Below, one piece after another: positions 59,722-64,000 of a DNA stretch of 64,000 nt; position 1 is the first letter of the stretch; each line of letters starts with the position of its first letter. The stretch covers positions 4,464,001-4,528,000 of the forward strand of contig NZ_CP050831.1 in the NCBI RefSeq assembly GCF_012113595.1, written 5' to 3'. Origin of the DNA: Bacteroides faecium. Its GTDB lineage: Bacteria; Bacteroidota; Bacteroidia; Bacteroidales; Bacteroidaceae. The position numbers were made by a program, and so were the translations under genes. The notes under the pieces are model-generated. The model did no database searches. It was not told where the DNA came from and saw only the letters and a list, made by a program, of their open reading frames with translations.

Positions 59722-61293
59722 ATGATTGAAAGTATTGACACTTCGCTGATAGATTGGTCGAGAGCCCAATTTGCGATGACAGCTATGTACCACTGGATTT
59801 TTGTTCCTCTCACACTCGGACTGGCAGTGGTGATGGGCATCATGGAGACGCTGTATTATAAAACAGGCAAAGAATTTTGGAAGAAAACCGCGATGTTCTG
59901 GATGAAGCTATTCGGTATCAACTTCGCCATCGGGGTGGCAACCGGCTTGATCCTTGAGTTTGAGTTTGGTACGAACTGGAGTAATTATTCCTGGTTTGTA
60001 GGAGATATTTTCGGTGCCCCATTGGCTATTGAGGGAATTTTGGCATTCTTTATGGAAGCCACGTTTATTGCCGTGATGTTCTTTGGCTGGGGAAAAGTAA
60101 GCAAACGTTTCCATCTGGCTTCTACCTGGCTCACAGGATTGGGAGCAACGATTTCTGCGTGGTGGATTCTCGTTGCCAACGCATGGATGCAACATCCGGT
60201 AGGGATGGAATTCAATCCCGATACCGTTCGTAATGAGATGGTCGATTTTTGGGCAGTGGCAACTTCACCCGTTGCTGTTAATAAATTCTTTCATACTGTG
60301 CTGTCCGGTTGGGTACTTGGCGCGGTCTTTGTAGTCGGTATCAGTTGTTGGTATTTACTGAAGAAACGCAATCGTGAGTTTGCACTTGCCAGTATCAAGA
60401 TCGGTGCCATCTTCGGATTAGTAGCATCCTTATTGTCTGCCTGGACGGGCGACGGTTCCGGTTATCAGATTGCACAGACGCAGCCGATGAAGTTGGCTGC
60501 TGTGGAAGGTTTGTATGAAGGGGGAACGAATGTCGGACTGGTAGGAATCGGCATGCTGAATCCTGAAAAGAAAACTTATAACGACGGAAAAGACCCATTC
60601 CTCTTCCGTATTGAAATACCAAGTATGCTTTCTTTCCTTGCTGAGCGTGATGTAGACGGTTACGTTCCGGGCATCGCAAATATCATCGAAGGCGGTTATC
60701 AGATGAAAGACGGTACAAAAGCCCTTTCGGCTGCCGAGAAGATTGAACGGGGAAAAACGGCTATCGGTGCCTTGGCTGCCTATCGTGCCGCCAAGAGTGC
60801 AAAGAATGAAGAAGATGCGCAAGTGGCTTACAAAGTTTTACAAGAAAATATTCCTTATTTCGGTTACGGATATATTAAAGATGTGAACCAGTTGGTTCCG
60901 AATGTTCCCCTGAATTTCTACGCATTCCGTATAATGGTGATTTTGGGTGGATATTTTATCTTATTCTTTATCGTTGTCCTTTTCTTTGTCTATAAGAAGG
61001 ATTTGAGTAAAATGAGATGGATGCACTGGATTGCTTTATTGACTATTCCTTTGGGATACATTGCCGGACAAGCCGGATGGGTGGTTGCCGAATGTGGTCG
61101 TCAGCCGTGGGCTATCCGTGACATGCTGCCTACGTCGGCCGCTATCTCTAAACTGGATGTAAGCTCCGTGCAGATAACTTTCTTTATCTTCCTGCTCTTG
61201 TTTACGGTAATGTTGATTGCAGGTGCCGGAATCATGGTAAAGGCCATCAAGAAAGGCCCGGATACGGGAGATAATGCTAATATTAACCATTAA
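59722..61293 (+). CDS. cydA: Cytochrome bd ubiquinol/menaquinol oxidase subunit I
   Basis: A 523-residue inner-membrane subunit carrying the three hemes that reduce oxygen with quinol electrons. Conserved parts: 'AMYHWIFVPLTLGLA' (H24, a heme ligand of the b595/d site), 'ANAWMQHPVGMEF' (near 155-167), and 'VAECGRQPWAIRDMLPT' (GRQPW, near residue 455). Nine or so helices are visible with a long periplasmic Q-loop region in the middle. Bacteroides uses this enzyme to scavenge traces of oxygen. Second gene of DUF4492-cydA-cydB; cydB starts 12 bp later. Confidence 0.97.
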   Translation: MIESIDTSLIDWSRAQFAMTAMYHWIFVPLTLGLAVVMGIMETLYYKTGKEFWKKTAMFWMKLFGINFAIGVATGLILEFEFGTNWSNYSWFVGDIFGAPLAIEGILAFFMEATFIAVMFFGWGKVSKRFHLASTWLTGLGATISAWWILVANAWMQHPVGMEFNPDTVRNEMVDFWAVATSPVAVNKFFHTVLSGWVLGAVFVVGISCWYLLKKRNREFALASIKIGAIFGLVASLLSAWTGDGSGYQIAQTQPMKLAAVEGLYEGGTNVGLVGIGMLNPEKKTYNDGKDPFLFRIEIPSMLSFLAERDVDGYVPGIANIIEGGYQMKDGTKALSAAEKIERGKTAIGALAAYRAAKSAKNEEDAQVAYKVLQENIPYFGYGYIKDVNQLVPNVPLNFYAFRIMVILGGYFILFFIVVLFFVYKKDLSKMRWMHWIALLTIPLGYIAGQAGWVVAECGRQPWAIRDMLPTSAAISKLDVSSVQITFFIFLLLFTVMLIAGAGIMVKAIKKGPDTGDNANINH

Positions 61294-61304
61294 TCGTAAA
61301 GACT

Positions 61305-62447
61305 ATGTATATATTTCTACAACAATATTGGTGGCTTGTCGTTTCCTTGCTGGGAGCTATCCTCGTGTTTTTATTGTTTGTGCAGGGCGGTAATTCATTG
61401 TTGTTCTGTCTCGGTAAGACGGAAGAACATCGTAAAATGATGGTGAACTCTACCGGACGTAAGTGGGAGTTTACGTTTACTACGTTAGTAACTTTCGGTG
61501 GTGCTTTCTTTGCTTCCTTTCCATTATTTTATAGTACCAGCTTCGGTGGTGCTTATTGGCTTTGGATGATAATCCTTTTCAGTTTTGTATTGCAGGCTGT
61601 CAGCTATGAATTTCAAAGTAAAGCGGGAAATCTGTTAGGCAAAAAGACGTATCAGACTTTTCTGGTGATAAATGGAGTAGTAGGACCGTTATTGCTTGGT
61701 GGAGCAGTTGCTACTTTCTTCACTGGTTCTGATTTCTATATCAATAAAGCAAATATGACGGATACCATTATGCCGGTTATCAGCCATTGGGGAAATGGAT
61801 GGCACGGACTGGATGCGTTGACTAATATCTGGAATGTGATTTTAGGGCTGGCTGTATTCTTCCTTGCCCGTGTCTTGGGTGCGCTTTACTTTATTAATAA
61901 TATAGCGGATAAGGAACTGACGGACAAGTGTCGCCGTGCGGTACGGAATAATACAGTCTTGTTTCTGGTATTCTTCTTGTCATTCGTTATCCGTACGTTA
62001 GTATCCGATGGTTTTGCTGTGAATCCGGATACGCAGGAGATTTATATGCAGCCATTCAAATATTTCACTAATTTTATCGAAATGCCGATAATTCTTGTCT
62101 TATTTCTGATAGGAGTTGTTTTGGTTCTATTCGGCATTGGAAAGACTTTACTCAAAAAGACGTTCGATAAAGGTATTTGGTTTACGGGAATTGGTACGGT
62201 ATTGACAGTCTTGTCTTTATTGTTGGTGGCAGGATATAATAATACGGCTTATTATCCGTCTTATACAGACCTGCAAAGCTCATTGACTTTGGCTAATAGC
62301 TGTTCCAGTGAGTTTACTCTGAAGACAATGGCTTATGTTTCTATTCTTGTTCCGTTTGTGATTGCTTATATCTTCTATGCTTGGCGTAGCATCGACCGTC
62401 ACAAGATTACGGAGAAAGAGATGGACGAAGGCGGACATTCATACTAG
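61305..62447 (+). CDS. cydB: Cytochrome bd oxidase subunit II
   Basis: A 380-residue inner-membrane subunit with about eight helices ('WWLVVSLLGAILVFLLFVQG', 'FGGAFFASFPLFYSTSFGGA', 'NVILGLAVFFLARVLGALYF', 'VSILVPFVIAYIFYAWRSID'). CydB stabilises CydA and carries no heme in the E. coli enzyme. It follows cydA by 12 bp and is closed by a terminator at 62486. A CydX-type peptide is not apparent downstream. Confidence 0.95.
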   Translation: MYIFLQQYWWLVVSLLGAILVFLLFVQGGNSLLFCLGKTEEHRKMMVNSTGRKWEFTFTTLVTFGGAFFASFPLFYSTSFGGAYWLWMIILFSFVLQAVSYEFQSKAGNLLGKKTYQTFLVINGVVGPLLLGGAVATFFTGSDFYINKANMTDTIMPVISHWGNGWHGLDALTNIWNVILGLAVFFLARVLGALYFINNIADKELTDKCRRAVRNNTVLFLVFFLSFVIRTLVSDGFAVNPDTQEIYMQPFKYFTNFIEMPIILVLFLIGVVLVLFGIGKTLLKKTFDKGIWFTGIGTVLTVLSLLLVAGYNNTAYYPSYTDLQSSLTLANSCSSEFTLKTMAYVSILVPFVIAYIFYAWRSIDRHKITEKEMDEGGHSY

Positions 62448-62485
62448 AAGAAAAGCCTGATAAACAGGTAATAATGAAAATAAAC

Positions 62486-62536
62486 GAAGGGTGTCAAAAG
62501 GAATATGGTTTTCCTTTTTTGACACCCTTCTCTTTT
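62486..62536. terminator. Bidirectional terminator between cydB and the dehydrogenase gene
   Basis: Arms gaagggtgtcaaaaggaa (from 62486) and ttccttttttgacacccttc (to 62530) pair over about 18 bp with two extra Ts; T-rich on the plus side and A/T on the other. Confidence 0.88.
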
Positions 62537-62557
62537 ATTGCCAGTCCTTGTACTATC

Positions 62558-63514
62558 TTACTTATTTACTACATTTTCCGGTGTTCCGGCAATGTATGCC
62601 TGTATGTTGCTGGTCGCGATATTCATCAAGCGTTCGCGAGCTTCGAGCGTTGCCCATGCGATATGCGGAGTGATATAGCAGTTCTTTGCTGTCAGCAACG
62701 GATTGTCAGCGCGAGGTGGTTCCGTAGAAAGAACGTCTACTCCGGCTGCGTAAATCTTGCCGCTGTTCAGGGCATCTGCCAAATCTTGTTCATTGACCAG
62801 AGGGCCGCGACCTGTATTGATTAGAATAGCAGTCGGCTTCATCATAGCAAGACGACGGGCATTCACCATTTCGTGTGTCTCAGGAGTAAGCGGGCAGTGC
62901 AAGCTGATAATATCACACTCGCTGAACAACTGGTCTAAATCCATCTTCTTGATTTCCGGCGGCAACTGGAAGTGTGATTTTGAAGTCAGTGCATATACTT
63001 GCATACCAAAACCGATGGCGACACGTGCAGTCGTGTATCCGGTATTTCCCAATCCGACCAGTCCGATTTTCTTTTCTCTAAGTTCCATCAGCGGAGTATC
63101 CCAAAAGCAGAAGTCCTTGCTGTTTGTCCAACGGCCTTTGTGCACTTCTTCAGAGTGATGTTGTACTTGTTGAGTGATATTCAGAATATGTGCAAATACC
63201 ATCTGCGCAACAGAAGCGGTGCTGTATGAAGGAATATTGGTAACGATAATTCCCCGTTCTTTGGCAGCAGCAGTGTCGACTACATTGTATCCGGTAGCTA
63301 ATACGCCGATATATTTCAGTTCGGGCAGTGCAGCCATGTGGTCTGCGTTGATGATTACTTTATTAGTCAGAAGCACTTCTGCTCCGGCTGCACGTTCTAA
63401 TACTTCTTCGGGAGCGGTACGATCATAAATCGTGCATTCTCCGAGAGCTTTTATACCTTCCCAGGACAAATCACCGGGATTGGCGGCAAAACCGTCTAAA
63501 ACTACAATCTTCAT
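62558..63514 (-). CDS. D-2-hydroxyacid dehydrogenase (glycerate/hydroxypyruvate type)
   Basis: A 318-residue NAD(P)-dependent cytoplasmic dehydrogenase. The coenzyme-binding domain has 'IGLVGLGNTGYTTARVAIGF' (GxGxxG near 150). The catalytic trio is Arg in 'INTGRGPLVNE', Glu in 'GVDVLSTEPP' and His in 'CYITPHIAWAT'. The family interconverts 2-keto acids and D-2-hydroxy acids; glycerate or hydroxypyruvate is a common substrate for this sequence type, but lactate-like substrates cannot be excluded. Gene stands alone between cydB (converging) and rarA. Confidence 0.92.
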   Translation of the reverse strand: MKIVVLDGFAANPGDLSWEGIKALGECTIYDRTAPEEVLERAAGAEVLLTNKVIINADHMAALPELKYIGVLATGYNVVDTAAAKERGIIVTNIPSYSTASVAQMVFAHILNITQQVQHHSEEVHKGRWTNSKDFCFWDTPLMELREKKIGLVGLGNTGYTTARVAIGFGMQVYALTSKSHFQLPPEIKKMDLDQLFSECDIISLHCPLTPETHEMVNARRLAMMKPTAILINTGRGPLVNEQDLADALNSGKIYAAGVDVLSTEPPRADNPLLTAKNCYITPHIAWATLEARERLMNIATSNIQAYIAGTPENVVNK

Positions 63515-63604
63515 TTCAATTTTTATATTAATAATATGTTATACGTCTTTCCTTATTGTTTTGTTTTCGCTAATATAATAGTTTGTTTTATTTCACTGAT
63601 AGCT

Positions 63605-64000
63605 TTATTTCTTGAACTTGTCTCCCCACAATTGTATCATCCGTTCGGTATGTTTCTGTTCCGCAGCATTATTTTGCGGTTGCCATATCCGTTTATCTTT
63701 CAATTCATCCGGCAAGAATTGTTGCTTTACAAAGTTGCCCTCATAACTATGCGCATATTTATATTCCTGTCCGTATCCTAATTGTTTCATCAATTTTGTA
63801 GGCGCATTGCGCAGATGTAACGGAACAGGCAGATTTCCAGTAGAACGAACTAGCTCCAGTGCGTCATTAATCGCACTATATGCCGAATTGCTTTTAGGGC
63901 TCGTTGCCAGATAAATCGTAGCTTCCGCTAAAGGAATGCGTCCTTCCGGCCAACCGATTTTCATCAACGTATCAAAGCAGGCATTCGCAATAAGTAAAGC
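63605..64000 (-). CDS. rarA: Replication-associated recombination protein A, C-terminal part (5' end outside window)
   Basis: The minus-strand frame is open to the window edge; residues seen include 'ANACFDTLMKIGWPEGRIPL' then 'AEATIYLATSPKSNSAY', 'PVPLHLRNAPTKLMKQLGYG' and 'FLPDELKDKRIWQP'. These are the C-terminal landmarks of RarA/MgsA (clamp-loader-like AAA+ ATPase acting at stalled replication forks). The N-terminal ATPase domain lies beyond 64000. The stop at 63605 is followed by a 90-bp gap to the dehydrogenase gene on the same strand. Confidence 0.93.
   Translation of the reverse strand, partial: ALLIANACFDTLMKIGWPEGRIPLAEATIYLATSPKSNSAYSAINDALELVRSTGNLPVPLHLRNAPTKLMKQLGYGQEYKYAHSYEGNFVKQQFLPDELKDKRIWQPQNNAAEQKHTERMIQLWGDKFKK

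Overview
The window is chromosomal DNA from a gut Bacteroides species. Supporting signs are a SusC/SusD pair beside GH20 hexosaminidases, DUF4492-cydA-cydB, class III fbp, a gnd-zwf-pgl operon, GDP-fucose genes, many lipoproteins, A-rich translation starts without Shine-Dalgarno sequences, and promoters of the Bacteroides primary-sigma type (TTTG, 19-21 nt, TAnnTTTG). I cannot fix the species.

Layout. 1-7307: end of a glycan-utilisation locus (two GH20-type enzymes with discoidin-like tails, then susC and susD). 7389-9157: YoeB/YefM toxin-antitoxin and an AlkC/AlkD-like DNA glycosylase. 9281-12898: grpE-dnaJ divergent from an unusual ABC-F ATPase. 13165-14946: AAA-ATPase/PD-(D/E)XK protein. 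15056-20048: an accessory cassette containing a VirE/VapE-type primase-helicase, a possibly frameshifted small gene, DUF4248, an HU-like protein, a T7-lysozyme-type amidase and a 33-residue 'smalltalk' membrane peptide, with several tandem-repeat arrays. 20446-21438: two AT-rich orphan genes. 21547-31972: LRR protein, CPBP protease, tex, a sensor kinase overlapping a nucleotidase, AraC and Crp/Fnr regulators, and a lipoprotein. 32073-32396: tRNA-Ser and tRNA-Glu unit. 32690-36480: a candidate small RNA, viaA-ravA, and a lipoprotein. 36737-43545: YidE-like transporter, fbp, a repeat-rich outer-membrane-like protein, and an acyl-CoA ligase. 43820-47322: fcl, gmd and a dicarboxylate symporter. 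47432-52185: gnd-zwf-pgl and a DyP peroxidase. 52222-59246: a small protein, a second candidate small RNA, and a LytTR two-component system joined to a TolC/MacA/MacB-type efflux operon. 59465-62447: DUF4492-cydAB. 62558-64000: a 2-hydroxyacid dehydrogenase and the 3' part of rarA.

The most unusual material is non-coding. Five arrays in this window have a period close to 21 bp (5571, 17961, 18081, 19333 and 43661). The arrays at 18.1 and 43.7 kb share 31 identical bases in opposite orientation although they lie 25 kb apart. Three palindromic elements built on a GGATTAC/AGATTAAC theme sit at 2.6, 12.9 and 44.9 kb. Two short transcription units (near 32.7 and 52.5 kb) have a consensus promoter followed within about 110 nt by an intrinsic terminator and are candidate sRNAs. 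The 15-20 kb cassette combines replication-type, DNA-binding, cell-wall amidase and holin-like products with no integrase or capsid gene; it is my best candidate for an undescribed system.
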